From Kitasatospora indigofera (GTDB lineage: Bacteria > Actinomycetota > Actinomycetes > Streptomycetales > Streptomycetaceae), in NCBI RefSeq assembly GCF_014655955.1, contig NZ_BNBO01000068.1, forward strand, positions 1-47,938: DNA of 47,938 bases. The letters run 5' to 3'. A model generated the notes under the pieces. That model was not told the DNA's origin and searched no databases. It saw nothing but the letters and a program-made list of their open reading frames with translations. The position numbers were made by a program, and so were the translations under genes. Shown piece by piece: positions 30,844 through 39,458 of the stretch (positions are counted from its first letter, which is position 1; each line of letters opens with the position of its first letter).

Positions 30844-31209
30844 TCGTCCTCCTCACGCCCGGCACGGACGCACATCACATTGCCATCACTTTACCTTCAT
30901 TGCCTTTACTTTACCTTAGCCGGAGGGGAAACCCCGAGCCCGGCCGGCCGGGCCCGCGCCCACCCCGCTGCCCCGACCCCTGCCCGACCCCCTGCCCGAC
31001 CCCGCTGCCCGACCCCTGCCCGACCCCGCTGCCCGGCCCCCTGTCCGCCTCGCCCCGTCGTGCCCCCGCCCCCGTCGTGCCCCCGCCCCCGTCGTGCCCG
31101 TCGCACCGTCAGGACCGCCCGCCCGCCCCCGCGACTGCGACCAACGCGGTAGTACGGCTACCGCGCCCGGCCGATGAACCACCCCGCCGCCAGGCCGTAG
31201 GCTGCGCCG
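30844..31209. other. Divergent promoter region with C-rich repeats
   Basis: This 366-bp region has no gene. Near the phosphatase start is an AT-rich patch with ATCACTTTACCTT and GCCTTTACTTTACCTT direct repeats (about 30884-30919), probably promoter DNA. CTGCCCGACCCC-type repeats follow (30970-31040), then CCCGTCGTGCCCCCG repeats (31060-31100). An inverted repeat before the kinase is listed separately. Confidence 0.65.
31145..31165. promoter_or_regulatory. Inverted repeat before the two-component genes
   Basis: CGCGGTAG-TACGG-CTACCGCG, perfect 8-bp arms with a 5-bp spacer, 45 bp before the kinase GTG. The 11-mer CGGCTACCGCG in it recurs at 33335-33345 upstream of the secreted protein gene, so it may be the response-regulator site. 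Confidence 0.65.
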
Positions 31210-32463
31210 GTGCGCCCGGAACCGGAACCCCGCCAGCGGCCCGCGAAGGGCCGCCACCGGCCCCTGGCCGTCGACTCCCTGCTCGCCACGGCCTACGCCG
31301 GCGCGAGCCTGCTGCTCGGACAGGAACCACCACCCGCCCCCTGGCACGCCCTGGACGCGACCGGCACCGCCCTGACCGTCCTGGTGAGCGCGGCCCTCGT
31401 CGCCCGGCGGATCGCACCCGTACCGGTGCTCGCCACCGTCCTCGCCCTGTGGGCCCTCTACATCGCCGGCGGCTACTGGCCGGTCGTCAACTCCCCGGCC
31501 TCCCTGCTCGCCCTCTACACCGTCGCCGCCGCCCGCGGCACCCGCACCGCCGGCGCCGGCGCGGCCGCCGTCGGCGCGACCTGGCTGTTCGCCGGCGCCG
31601 TGCACGCCGGGTACGGATCCATGAAGACCGTCCTCGTCCAGGCCCTCGCCTTCCCCCTGGTGATGGTCTTCTTCGGCCGCACCGCAGGCCGCGCCGCCGA
31701 ACGCAGCCACCGCCTCGCCGAACTCACCCGCCGCCTGCGCGCCGAACAGGAGGCCCGCGCCCTGCAGGCCGTCACCGAGGAACGCCTGCGGATAGCCCGC
31801 GAACTGCACGACGTCGTCGCCCACCACATGTCCGTCGTCTCCCTCCAGGCCGGCATGGCCTCCTACGTCTTCGAGGGCGACCCGGCCACCGCCCGGGCCG
31901 CCCTCGGCACCATCGCCGCCACCAGCCGCGAAGCACTGGAGGAACTGCGCCGCCTGCTCACCCTGCTGCGCACCGGCCCCGAGGACCCCGCCGGCCCCGG
32001 CCCGCACGAGGACGACTCCCCGGAGCGCTACACCCCCGCCCCCGGCCTGGACCGTCTCGGTGAACTGCTGGGCCGGGTGCGGGCCGCGGGCACCCCGGTC
32101 GAACTGCACGTCGAGGGCGAGCCCCTCGCCCTGCCGCCCGGCATGGACCTGTGCGCCTACCGGGTGGTCCAGGAGGCCCTCACCAACGTCCTGCGGCACG
32201 CCGGCCCGGCCACCGCCACCGTCACCGTCCGCCACCGGCCCCAGGGACTCACCGTGCGGATCACCGACGACGGCCGCGCCCCCGCCGCCCCCGCCCGCGT
32301 ACCGGGCACCGGACACGGCTTGATCGGCATGCGCGAACGCGCCAGGATCTACCGGGGGACGGTGAGCGCCGGCCCCCGCCCCCAGGGCGGCTTCGAGGTG
32401 CTGCTCAGCCTCCCGGCCCCGGACGCCGAAGGCACCCGCCCGCACGGCCGCCCGTCCCCGTAA
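31210..32463 (+). CDS. NarL-type sensor histidine kinase
   Basis: A 417-residue kinase. Several membrane helices lie in residues 20-155, then a HisKA_3 dimerisation helix with the phospho-acceptor His200 (IARELHDVVAHHMSVV) and a HATPase domain (YRVVQEALTNVLRHAG, ITDDGRAP, GHGLIGMRERARIY). It probably phosphorylates the response regulator encoded 54 bp downstream. The GTG start at 31210 has only a weak AGGC upstream. The short extracellular loops suggest sensing of a membrane or cell-envelope signal. Confidence 0.93.
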   Translation: MRPEPEPRQRPAKGRHRPLAVDSLLATAYAGASLLLGQEPPPAPWHALDATGTALTVLVSAALVARRIAPVPVLATVLALWALYIAGGYWPVVNSPASLLALYTVAAARGTRTAGAGAAAVGATWLFAGAVHAGYGSMKTVLVQALAFPLVMVFFGRTAGRAAERSHRLAELTRRLRAEQEARALQAVTEERLRIARELHDVVAHHMSVVSLQAGMASYVFEGDPATARAALGTIAATSREALEELRRLLTLLRTGPEDPAGPGPHEDDSPERYTPAPGLDRLGELLGRVRAAGTPVELHVEGEPLALPPGMDLCAYRVVQEALTNVLRHAGPATATVTVRHRPQGLTVRITDDGRAPAAPARVPGTGHGLIGMRERARIYRGTVSAGPRPQGGFEVLLSLPAPDAEGTRPHGRPSP

Positions 32464-32517
32464 CCCGCGCCCCACGCCCCGCCGAGGCCGGGCCCCACCC
32501 GGTGAGGATGCCCGACG

Positions 32518-33204
32518 ATGCCCACAGTCCTGGTGGCCGACGACCAGCTCCTCGTCCGGGCCGGTCTCTGCGCCCTGCTGCGGATGGCCCCCGGGGTGGA
32601 GGTCGTCGGCGAGGCCTGCGACGGCGAGGACGCCCTGCGCCAGGCCGCGGCGACCACCCCCGACGTCGTCCTGATGGACATCAGGATGCCCGGCACCGAC
32701 GGCATCCAGGCCACCCGGCGCCTGCTCGCCCGGCCCGCTCCCGCCCCGACCCGGGTCATCGTCCTCACCACCTTCGACCTCGACGGGTACGTCTACGACG
32801 CCCTGCGGGCCGGCGCCAGCGGGTTCCTGCTCAAGGAGACCCCGCCCGAGCGCCTGATCGCCGCCATCCACACGGTCGCCGCCGGCGACATGCTCTTCGC
32901 CCCCTCGGTCACCCGCCGCCTGATCGAGGCCTACGCCCCGCCCGGCCTGCCCGCGGGCGACCTCCCGCCCGCCTGGCACGCCGTCACCAACCGTGAGCGC
33001 GAGGTCCTGCTGCAGGTCGCCTCCGGCCGCACCAACGGCGAGATCGCCGAACGGCTGGTGCTGAGCGAGGCCACCATCAAGACCCACCTCAACCGCGTCA
33101 TGGGCAAACTCGGCCTGTCCAGCCGCGCCCAGGCCGTGGTCTTCGCCTACGAGAGCGGCCTGGTCGTGCCCGGCCACACCACCGCCGAGCACCGGGACCA
33201 CTGA
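32518..33204 (+). CDS. NarL/LuxR-type response regulator
   Basis: A 228-residue protein. The receiver has the acidic pair in VLVADDQLLVRAGL, phospho-acceptor Asp54 in VVLMDIRMPG, and Lys in GFLLKETPPERL. A LuxR HTH follows (TNREREVLLQVASGRTNGEI, SEATIKTHLNRVMGKL) at about 160-215. It is the partner of the kinase just upstream. The shared CGGCTACCGCG motif suggests it controls its own operon and the secreted protein gene downstream. Confidence 0.95.
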   Translation: MPTVLVADDQLLVRAGLCALLRMAPGVEVVGEACDGEDALRQAAATTPDVVLMDIRMPGTDGIQATRRLLARPAPAPTRVIVLTTFDLDGYVYDALRAGASGFLLKETPPERLIAAIHTVAAGDMLFAPSVTRRLIEAYAPPGLPAGDLPPAWHAVTNREREVLLQVASGRTNGEIAERLVLSEATIKTHLNRVMGKLGLSSRAQAVVFAYESGLVVPGHTTAEHRDH

Positions 33205-33334
33205 CCCCGCGCCGCCCCTTCCCCTCCCGTCCCGCCCCTCCCGTCCCGCCCCTTCCTCTCCCGCCCCGCGCCACTCCTCCGCGCCCGCCCCTCCCGGCCG
33301 CCGCCCGCCGCTCGTGGGCGCGGCCCGCGCCGGG

Positions 33335-33345
33335 CGGCTACCGCG
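33335..33345. promoter_or_regulatory. Second CGGCTACCGCG motif
   Basis: An exact 11-base match to the inverted repeat before the kinase, here continuing as TACCGCGGTGGTA. It lies in the 415-bp gene-free region (33205-33619) ahead of the secreted protein gene. Confidence 0.45.
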
Positions 33346-33467
33346 GTGGTATGAGGGCGCATGCCGCCCACGGGGATGCTGACACCCGCTCAGTGAACCT
33401 GCGGGGTAGGGGAGTTCCACCCGCAGCCGGTCGAGCCCCCCACGGCACCGGGCCTAGGTTTTCTCCT

Positions 33468-33503
33468 GTTCCCGCCGCCGCGCTCGGGGGCGGCGGCGGG
33501 AAC
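33468..33503. other. Hairpin in the leader of the secreted protein gene
   Basis: GTTCCCGCCGCCGC (33468-33481) pairs perfectly with GCGGCGGCGGGAAC (33490-33503), an 8-nt loop, 116 bp before the ATG. It could be a late terminator of the two-component operon or a structured 5' leader. Confidence 0.6.
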
Positions 33504-33619
33504 CCGCACCCCGCACCCTGCGCTTCGAGGCCCGCCCGCACCCTGCGGCCCACCCGCCCCCGCCCACCCGCCGCCCGCCCGCTTGCCCGCCCGCTTGCCC
33601 GTCCGAGGAGAGACCTTTC

Positions 33620-34000
33620 ATGAACGTGCGCCGATACGCCGGCGCGGCCCTCGCGGCCGCCGCCTTCGCCTCGCTCACCGTCGTCGCGGTGCCCAGCGCC
33701 CAGGCCACCTCCCGCTACGGGTGCGACTGGCCCTACGTCTGCTTCTACGCCACCGAGTCGTCCACCACCCCGGTGGCCAAGTACAAGGACCTCGGCGAGC
33801 AGCCCCTGTCCGAGACCGCCCAGCGGGCCCTGAAGGTCTACAACTCCCGCAACGACGACCGGGTCAAGCTGTGGATGTTCAACCAGTACTGGGAGTGCGT
33901 GAACCCCAACCAGGCGAAGGCCACCTGGTCGGGCAAGACCACCCCGCACGGCATCAACTGGCCCATGAAGATCAAGATCGAGGACGCCGCGAAGTGCTGA
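33620..34000 (+). CDS. Small secreted Cys-containing protein
   Basis: A 126-residue protein with a signal peptide: MNVRRYAGAALAAAAFASL then a hydrophobic stretch and AQA at about 26-28. The mature part of about 98 residues has four Cys (CDWPYVCFY, WECVNPN, terminal KC) and many aromatic residues. It recalls small secreted proteins of the peptidase inhibitor I36/crystallin-like group, but I am not certain of the family. GAGGAGAGA lies before the ATG. It follows the two-component system and may be its target. Confidence 0.85.
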   Translation: MNVRRYAGAALAAAAFASLTVVAVPSAQATSRYGCDWPYVCFYATESSTTPVAKYKDLGEQPLSETAQRALKVYNSRNDDRVKLWMFNQYWECVNPNQAKATWSGKTTPHGINWPMKIKIEDAAKC

Positions 34001-34009
34001 CGGCCCCGC

Positions 34010-34025
34010 GCCCCGGCGCCGGGGC
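34010..34025 (+). terminator. Terminator after the secreted protein gene
   Basis: Perfect palindrome GCCCCGGCGCCGGGGC beginning 10 bp after the stop, followed by further GC-rich complementarity. Confidence 0.6.
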
Positions 34026-34739
34026 GGCCCGGCCCCCCGGGGTGCGGCCCGCCCCGGCACCGGCTGGGCCGTTCGGGTGACGTGGCGGTTGGGCCGGGGC
34101 GCCCGGTGGGCAGAGCCCGTTGCATGACGACCTCCTCCGCCGGGCGCCGGCGCCACCGCTCCGCCCAGGCCCCCGCCGCCCCCCTCCCGGCCGGCCCCGC
34201 ACCGACCGGGCCCCCGCCGGCCAGGACGGCACCGGCCCGGACCCCGCCCGCCAGGGCCGCTGCCGCCGGGGCCCGGTCCCGCACCGGGCCGGGCCGCTGC
34301 TGCCGGACCTGGAGCAGCGAGCGGCTGCTGCCCGGCGGCGCCGTCTCCCGCACCACCTGGCACGAGCCCGCCTGCGCGGCCCGGGGCCGGGGCTGACACC
34401 CGCCCCGCCCGGCACCGCCCCGCCCCGCCCGGCACCGCCCTGCCCGGCACCGCCCTGCCCGGCACCGCCCTGCCCGGCACCGCCCCGCCCGGTGCGGCCC
34501 CGCGCCGCTGCGCCGCGCCCCTTCCCGCCCCTTCCCGGCCGGCCCGCGCACCGGCGCCGGAGCCGCCCGGTGCGTCCGCGGCCCGCGCCGTCCGCGCGCG
34601 GGCGGGGCCGGACACCGCCCGCCCGCCGGGGCCGGAGGCCTCCCTCCCGCCCCCGACGGACGGTCAGATCGCTGCCACGCGCGAGTGTTGGGCGTCCGGG
34701 TCCCTCGCCGAACCCACTCGTTCGGATACGATCGATATC
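34026..34739. other. Gene-free region with 15-bp repeats
   Basis: Over 700 bp without a supported gene. A tandem repeat of the 15-mer CACCGCCCTGCCCGG (about six units, some CACCGCCCCGCCCGG) spans about 34412-34500. Short frames here (for example ATG 34124) lack ribosome sites. An AT-richer patch at about 34720-34740 (GATACGATCGATATCG) is probably promoter DNA for the next gene. Confidence 0.65.
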
Positions 34740-34764
34740 GGTTCCCGCGACCGTCGCGGGAACC
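34740..34764. promoter_or_regulatory. Inverted repeat in the leader of the AA10-like gene
   Basis: GGTTCCCGCGA-CCG-TCGCGGGAACC, perfect 11-bp arms, immediately after GATCGATATCG and 31 bp before the ATG. It could be an operator or an mRNA hairpin close to the AAGGAAGGG ribosome site. Confidence 0.6.
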
Positions 34765-34795
34765 GGCAGCGACCGGCAAGGAAGGGAAGGGCGCC

Positions 34796-35887
34796 ATGGG
34801 CAGCACCAGCACGGAGGCCGCGGCTCCACGCGATCTGCGGGCCACGGCCACGTTCCGCACCGACGGCGGGGAGAAGCTCTACGGCATCTCGCTGGAGTGG
34901 ACGACCGGCGCGAACGACGGCGGCGGCAGACCCGGCGACTGGGACAGCGGCCTGGCGGGCGGCTACCCGACCCGGTACGAGGTCGACCTGAACGAAGGCG
35001 CGCTGCGCCAGAGCGTCGTCATCGGCCTGCACGCGCTCCCGACCTGGGGCACGTACTGGAACCTGGCGCGCACCCACTGGGTGAGCCTGGGCACCGAGGT
35101 GGACGGGCAGTACCGGCTGAGGGTCCGGGCGAAGCTGGCGGACGGCTGGAGCCCGTGGACCAACACGGTCACCGTCGACCCGCAGGGCGCCGTGGCCTAC
35201 GTCAACCCGTACTCCGAGAGCGGCGCGCCCGCCCGCGCCGAGGAGGTCGCCCCGGCGCACGGCAGCGTCGACGAGCCGGTCAGCCGCGTCCTGCTGACGA
35301 TGCAGCTGAAGGACCCCTCGCCGATGTGCGCGGCGGCGCGCGAGCGGATCACCGCCGACGACGGGGACTGGCCCGCGGTCGTCCCGCCCGGGACGGTGCA
35401 GAACCCGCCCTGGAACGGCCAGTACCTGGAGTACCGCAAGTTCTTCGCCGGCCTCGGCCCGGTCGTCGCCTCCGCGAACAACCCGGCCTACGCCGGCCTG
35501 GACCTGACCCCCGCGCAGGCCGGCGGCCAGGACTGGCCGCTCACCCGCATCGACGCCGCCGCCACCGAACTCACCCTGCGCTACGGGTACACGGCCTTCC
35601 ACCGCGGCTGGACCTGGACCCACCAGTGGTTCGTCACCGTCGACGGCTGGCAGCCGGACGACGGCATCTCCTGGCAGACCCTGGAGCCGTTCCCGTTCTT
35701 CGTCGACCTCTACGGCGGCCCCGGCGAGAAGGCGCAGCCGCCGTACAACGAGACCGAGACCCACGTCATCGGGACCGTCCCGAGGAAGTCCGGCCGGCAC
35801 GCCTTCGTGAACATCTGGGGCGGCCACGGCGGCCACGGCGGCGCGGGCGAGTTCTTCGTCTCGGTCAGCGACGTCCTGTTCGACTGA
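34796..35887 (+). CDS. AA10 LPMO-like protein with N-terminal FnIII-like domain and internal histidine
   Basis: A 363-residue protein. Residues 12-130 look like a fibronectin III-type beta domain (YGISLEWTTG ... YRLRVRAKLADGWSPWTNTVTV). From His155 (APA-HGSVDEPVSR) to the end it follows the AA10 lytic polysaccharide monooxygenase plan: second His269 in YTAFHRGWTWTHQWFVT, then ETHVIGTVP, SGRHAFVNIWGGH and axial Phe353/354 (AGEFFVSVSDV), as in CBP21. LPMOs need the first His as the mature N-terminus to hold copper; here it is internal and there is no signal peptide. A role in binding rather than oxidation, or release by proteolysis before His155, is possible. AAGGAAGGGAAGG precedes ATG 34796. 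Confidence 0.82.
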   Translation: MGSTSTEAAAPRDLRATATFRTDGGEKLYGISLEWTTGANDGGGRPGDWDSGLAGGYPTRYEVDLNEGALRQSVVIGLHALPTWGTYWNLARTHWVSLGTEVDGQYRLRVRAKLADGWSPWTNTVTVDPQGAVAYVNPYSESGAPARAEEVAPAHGSVDEPVSRVLLTMQLKDPSPMCAAARERITADDGDWPAVVPPGTVQNPPWNGQYLEYRKFFAGLGPVVASANNPAYAGLDLTPAQAGGQDWPLTRIDAAATELTLRYGYTAFHRGWTWTHQWFVTVDGWQPDDGISWQTLEPFPFFVDLYGGPGEKAQPPYNETETHVIGTVPRKSGRHAFVNIWGGHGGHGGAGEFFVSVSDVLFD

Positions 35888-35997
35888 CACGGGCGGACGG
35901 GCGGACGGAGGGCCGGGCGGACGGAGGGCCGGCCCTGGCGACGCGCCGGACCCGACTGCCCCCGCCGGCCCCGGCGACCCCGCCGGTCCCGGCGCGG

Positions 35998-36027
35998 CGC
36001 TGTGCCCCGCCCGGGCGGGGCACAGCG
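35998..36027. terminator. Perfect 30-bp palindromic terminator
   Basis: CGCTGTGCCCCGCCC followed directly by its complement GGGCGGGGCACAGCG. It lies between the convergent AA10-like gene and RidA gene (stop at 36034) and can serve both. Confidence 0.88.
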
Positions 36028-36033
36028 GCCCGG

Positions 36034-36378
36034 TCAGAGCGCGGCGGTCACGATGATCTCGACCAGCACCTCGGGGCGGTAGAGCTGCGCCTCCACGGTC
36101 GCGCGGGCGGGCGCGGCCCCGGCCGGCACCCAGGCGTCCCAGGCCAGGTTCATCTCGGCGAAGTCCTTGACGTCCGCGAGGAAGATCTCCGCGCGCAGCA
36201 CCTTCGACTTGTCGCTGCCCGCCTGCGCCAGCAGGCCGTCGACGGCGGCCAGCACCTGCTTCGTCTGACCCTCGACGCCCTGGGTGAGGTCCCCGGCGAC
36301 CTGGCCCGCCAGGTACACCGTGCCGTTGTGCACCACGGCCTCGCTCATCCGCTCGCCGGTGCCGAACCGCTGGATCAT
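36034..36378 (-). CDS. RidA/YjgF-family protein
   Basis: A 114-residue member of the Rid family, enamine/imine deaminases that relieve reactive intermediates from PLP enzymes. VVHNGTVYLAGQVAGD, TKQVLAAVDGLLAQAG and the C-terminal ATVEAQLYRPEVLVEI fit. The usual catalytic Arg of RidA (in a VEV-R-type context near residue 105) is not obvious; the sequence there is AQLYRPEV, so it may belong to another Rid subfamily. GGAGG stands eight bases before ATG 36378. Confidence 0.9.
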   Translation of the reverse strand: MIQRFGTGERMSEAVVHNGTVYLAGQVAGDLTQGVEGQTKQVLAAVDGLLAQAGSDKSKVLRAEIFLADVKDFAEMNLAWDAWVPAGAAPARATVEAQLYRPEVLVEIIVTAAL

Positions 36379-36576
36379 GTGTGGGACCTCCGGTAGATCG
36401 TTCAGGAGCGCCGATGGTAGCCGCGCCGCCGGTCCGCCGTCGGCCCCGTCCAAGCTGTGGCCGCGACCGGGGCGCGGCCCCCCGGTCGGCCGCCCGCGTC
36501 CGCCCCCGTCGGCCGTGCCCGTCGGCCGTGCCTGGACGCCGCGCTGTCCGGTGCGCCCGTCCGGTGTGCCCGTCGG

Positions 36577-37689
36577 CTAGGCGTCGTCCACCTCCAGGCC
36601 GTAGGCGACCACGGCCTGGTGCAGTCCGCCCGGGTAGCCGGCGAGGGCGGGGGTGAAGTCCCAGTCCCCGGCGCTGTCGCGGTCGAAGCGGCCCAGGCGC
36701 ATCGCGGTGTTGGCGCCGGCGCCGTCGGCGAGGTGCATGACGGCCGGGGCCTGGTCGGCGCCGGGCTCCAGGATCAGCGCCGGTCCCGCGAACCCGGCCA
36801 TGGTGGCGGCCGGGTGGTTGCCGGTGTCGGCCGCGGCGACGATGACCAGCCGGTCGGCGTCGGCGGGCAGCGCGTCGAAGTCGACCATCAGGCAGGCGTT
36901 GGCGTCGCCGTAGCCGGTGACCAGCCGCACCGAACCGTCCGGCGTCGCGCCGTTGTTGTAGAAGACCAGGTGCTCGTCCGACAGTGCCCGGTTGCCCCGG
37001 CACACCAGGGCGGCGATGTCGTACTCCTGCTCGCCGCTCCAGTGCAGCAGCAGCCGGGCGGGCTCGGCGGCGACCGCGACCTCGGGCAGCGCGTCCTCGC
37101 CGCCGGCACCCGCCCCGCCGGCACCCGCCCCGCCCGCCCCGCCGGCGCCCGCGCCGTCGTGCCGGGCCGGTGCGAACACCTCGTGGAAGCCGTGGTGCTT
37201 GAGCAGGCCGACCAGTTCGGCGCCGTTGATCAGGGCGATCGGCTTGCCCGCGACGAACTGGTGCGAGCTCGGGCCGAACCGGCTGGTGGTGACGAGCACC
37301 GCCTTCGTCGCGGCCCGGTCGTGCTGCAGCGTGCCGTACAGGTCCCGCACGGCCGACGGCGTGACCGTGTCCCGGTACCGCTTCACCTGCACGATCACGT
37401 TCCCGCCGCGGAAGGGGTCGGTGTCCACGCCGCGCACGTCCACCCCGCCGTCCCGCGAGCGGGCCGTGAGCTCGACCTTCATGCCCATCGCCGCCATCAG
37501 CCGGGCGATCAGCTGCTCGAACTCCACCGGGTCCATCGCCAGCAGGAGCTGGAGTTCGCGCACCCGCCTGGTCATCCGGCCGCGCTCGGCGTCGGTGTCG
37601 TCGCGCAGGTGACGGAAGAGCAGGCGCTGCGCGCGGCGCTCGTCGGTGTCGGGACTGCTGAGGCGGTGGATCTTGCGGCTTCGGGACAT
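36577..37689 (-). CDS. Mrr-like restriction endonuclease fused to a TerD domain
   Basis: A 370-residue two-domain protein. Residues 52-170 are a PD-(D/E)XK nuclease of the Mrr_cat type: FEQLIARLMAAMGM, then Asp84 in DGGVDVRG and the QVK motif at 101-103 (VIVQVKRY). A Gly/Ala linker (179-198) leads to a TerD domain (about 206-366: LHWSGEQEYDIAALV, HLVFYNN, FDALP, then LGRFDRDSAGDW). TerD domains bind calcium and belong to tellurite/stress and phage-defence systems. No methyltransferase is adjacent, so it may act as a modification-dependent or conditional nuclease controlled by the TerD part. No clear ribosome site; the ATG gives a basic start MSRSRK. Confidence 0.9.
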   Translation of the reverse strand: MSRSRKIHRLSSPDTDERRAQRLLFRHLRDDTDAERGRMTRRVRELQLLLAMDPVEFEQLIARLMAAMGMKVELTARSRDGGVDVRGVDTDPFRGGNVIVQVKRYRDTVTPSAVRDLYGTLQHDRAATKAVLVTTSRFGPSSHQFVAGKPIALINGAELVGLLKHHGFHEVFAPARHDGAGAGGAGGAGAGGAGAGGEDALPEVAVAAEPARLLLHWSGEQEYDIAALVCRGNRALSDEHLVFYNNGATPDGSVRLVTGYGDANACLMVDFDALPADADRLVIVAAADTGNHPAATMAGFAGPALILEPGADQAPAVMHLADGAGANTAMRLGRFDRDSAGDWDFTPALAGYPGGLHQAVVAYGLEVDDA

Positions 37690-37835
37690 ACGTCGCCCCC
37701 CTCGGAGATTGACCGGGCGATGGTAGGCGCCCAGGCTAGGGGGTGCGCTGATGCCGCGTCAGGCACCTGCGGCAATTGATCATTTCCGAAAGAATTCCGT
37801 CGCGGGCCGTGGCCGGCGCGCCGCCCCGCGCGAGG

Positions 37836-39458
37836 TCAGGCCGTCTTCCCGCGCTCGCGGACGGCGGTGTCCGCGGGCGCGCCGGGGGCGGCGGTGACCC
37901 GGGTGCCGGGGTGCAGCAGGGCGCACAGGAAGGCGACCGCGAGGGCGGCCGCCATGCCGTACAGCACCGGGCCGTTCGCCTCGGCGAAGTCGTGCCGGAC
38001 GGCGTCCAGCAGGCCGGCGCCGGCGCCGGTGGCGGGGCCCTGCCCGCCGGGGGCGCGGCCGGTGATGCTCCCGGTGAGGGTGTCGGCGACGTTGTGCGCG
38101 GTGTCGGCCGGCACGCCGTTGTCGACCAGGGTCCGCTGCACGTTGCGGACGGTGCCGTTCAGCAGGACGGTGCCCAGCACCGCCAGGCCCAGGCTGGCGG
38201 AGTAGTTGCGCACGGTCTGGGTGATCCCGGTGACCTCGCCGTAGGAGGCGTCGATCGAGCGGTTGACCGCGTCGGTGGAGGCCGGTGTCAGCAGCAGCCC
38301 GATGCCCGCGCCCGCCAGCACGATGTACGGCCACTGCGCGCCCAGCGACAGGTCGGTGATCTTCGAGGCCCACAGCGCGAAGCCGGCCGCGGACACCGCC
38401 GTGCCCAGCAGCATCGGCGGGCGCGCGCCGCGCCGGTCCAGCATCCGCCCGCCGAGCTGCGAGCCGGGCGCGAAGCCGGCGAAGAAGACCAGCAGGTACA
38501 GGCCCGCCTCGTCGGGGGACTGGCCCAGCGCCACCTGCGCGTAGACCGACGCGAAGAAGAACACCGGGACGAAGGCGATCATGGCGAAGAACAGCACCGC
38601 GTTGTCCGCCGCGAACGCCCGGTCGGCGAAGACCCGCAGCTTGATCAGCGGATGCTCGGTGCGCAGCTCCACCAGCACGAACACCACCAGCACCAGCAGG
38701 CCCCCGACGATGCACAGCCACGTCGCCGCGCTTCCCCAGCCCCAGGCCGCCGCCTGCTGCAGGCCCAGCACGCTCAGCCCCATGCCGGCGGCCACCAGGA
38801 ACGCGCCCCGCCAGTCGACCGGCTCCCGGCGCGCGGTGTTGCGGATCCCGGCCAACGCCGTCAGCACGAGCGCGACCACCGCCACCGGCACGTTGACCCA
38901 GAAGATCGCCCGCCAGGTCCAGGTGGTCAGCCAGCCCCCGAGCAGCGGGCCGATCGCCGTCAGGCCGCCCGCCACCCCGAAGAACAGCGCCAGCGCCCGC
39001 CCGCGCCGCTCCACCGGGAACACCTCCACCACCACCGCGAGCGCCGCCGGGAACATCAAGGCCGCACCCAGGCCCTGCACCGCCCGGAAGCAGATCAGCC
39101 AGGTCTCCGCGGCGCCGCCGGAGGGCACCGCCCCGCACAGCGCGGAGGCGCTCACGAAGGTCAGCGTCCCGGCCAGCATCATCCGCTTGTGGCCGAGCAC
39201 GTCCGCCAGCCGCCCGCCCAGCGCGAAGAACGCCGCCAGCGACAGCAGGTAGGCGTTCACCACCCACTGCATGCCGACCGCCGACAGGCCCAGCTCGCGG
39301 ATGATGTCCGGCGCGGCGATCGACACGATCGTCTGGTCGATGAACGTCATCGACACCGCGAACAGCATCGCGGCCAGCGTCAGCGACTGGTTGGCCGCGA
39401 CGGGCGCGGGGCCCCGTGCGGGCCCCTGCGCGGTGGGATCGGGCCGCCGGCCTGCCAT
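37836..39458 (-). CDS. MFS DHA2-family (EmrB/QacA) exporter
   Basis: A 540-residue protein with about 14 membrane helices. FAVSMTFIDQTIVSIAAPDI, WVVNAYLLSLAAFFALGGRLADVLG and FRAVQGLGAALMFPAAL are typical of DHA2 proton antiporters for drugs or cationic compounds. A loop near residues 435-470 is Gly/Pro-rich. AAGGA lies eight bases before ATG 39458. No regulator is adjacent, and the AT-rich patch at 37775-37800 lies beyond its stop. Confidence 0.93.
   Translation of the reverse strand: MAGRRPDPTAQGPARGPAPVAANQSLTLAAMLFAVSMTFIDQTIVSIAAPDIIRELGLSAVGMQWVVNAYLLSLAAFFALGGRLADVLGHKRMMLAGTLTFVSASALCGAVPSGGAAETWLICFRAVQGLGAALMFPAALAVVVEVFPVERRGRALALFFGVAGGLTAIGPLLGGWLTTWTWRAIFWVNVPVAVVALVLTALAGIRNTARREPVDWRGAFLVAAGMGLSVLGLQQAAAWGWGSAATWLCIVGGLLVLVVFVLVELRTEHPLIKLRVFADRAFAADNAVLFFAMIAFVPVFFFASVYAQVALGQSPDEAGLYLLVFFAGFAPGSQLGGRMLDRRGARPPMLLGTAVSAAGFALWASKITDLSLGAQWPYIVLAGAGIGLLLTPASTDAVNRSIDASYGEVTGITQTVRNYSASLGLAVLGTVLLNGTVRNVQRTLVDNGVPADTAHNVADTLTGSITGRAPGGQGPATGAGAGLLDAVRHDFAEANGPVLYGMAAALAVAFLCALLHPGTRVTAAPGAPADTAVRERGKTA

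Noticed and set aside
33838..34126. Minus-strand ORF beginning MQRALPTGRPG with a good GGAGG site
   Set aside because: It is mostly antisense to the secreted protein gene, which has a clear signal peptide and normal codon use.
34124..34396. Short plus-strand ORF starting MTTSSAGRRRHRS
   Set aside because: No ribosome site, Pro/Ala/Arg low complexity and no recognisable domain; it lies in a repeat-rich spacer.
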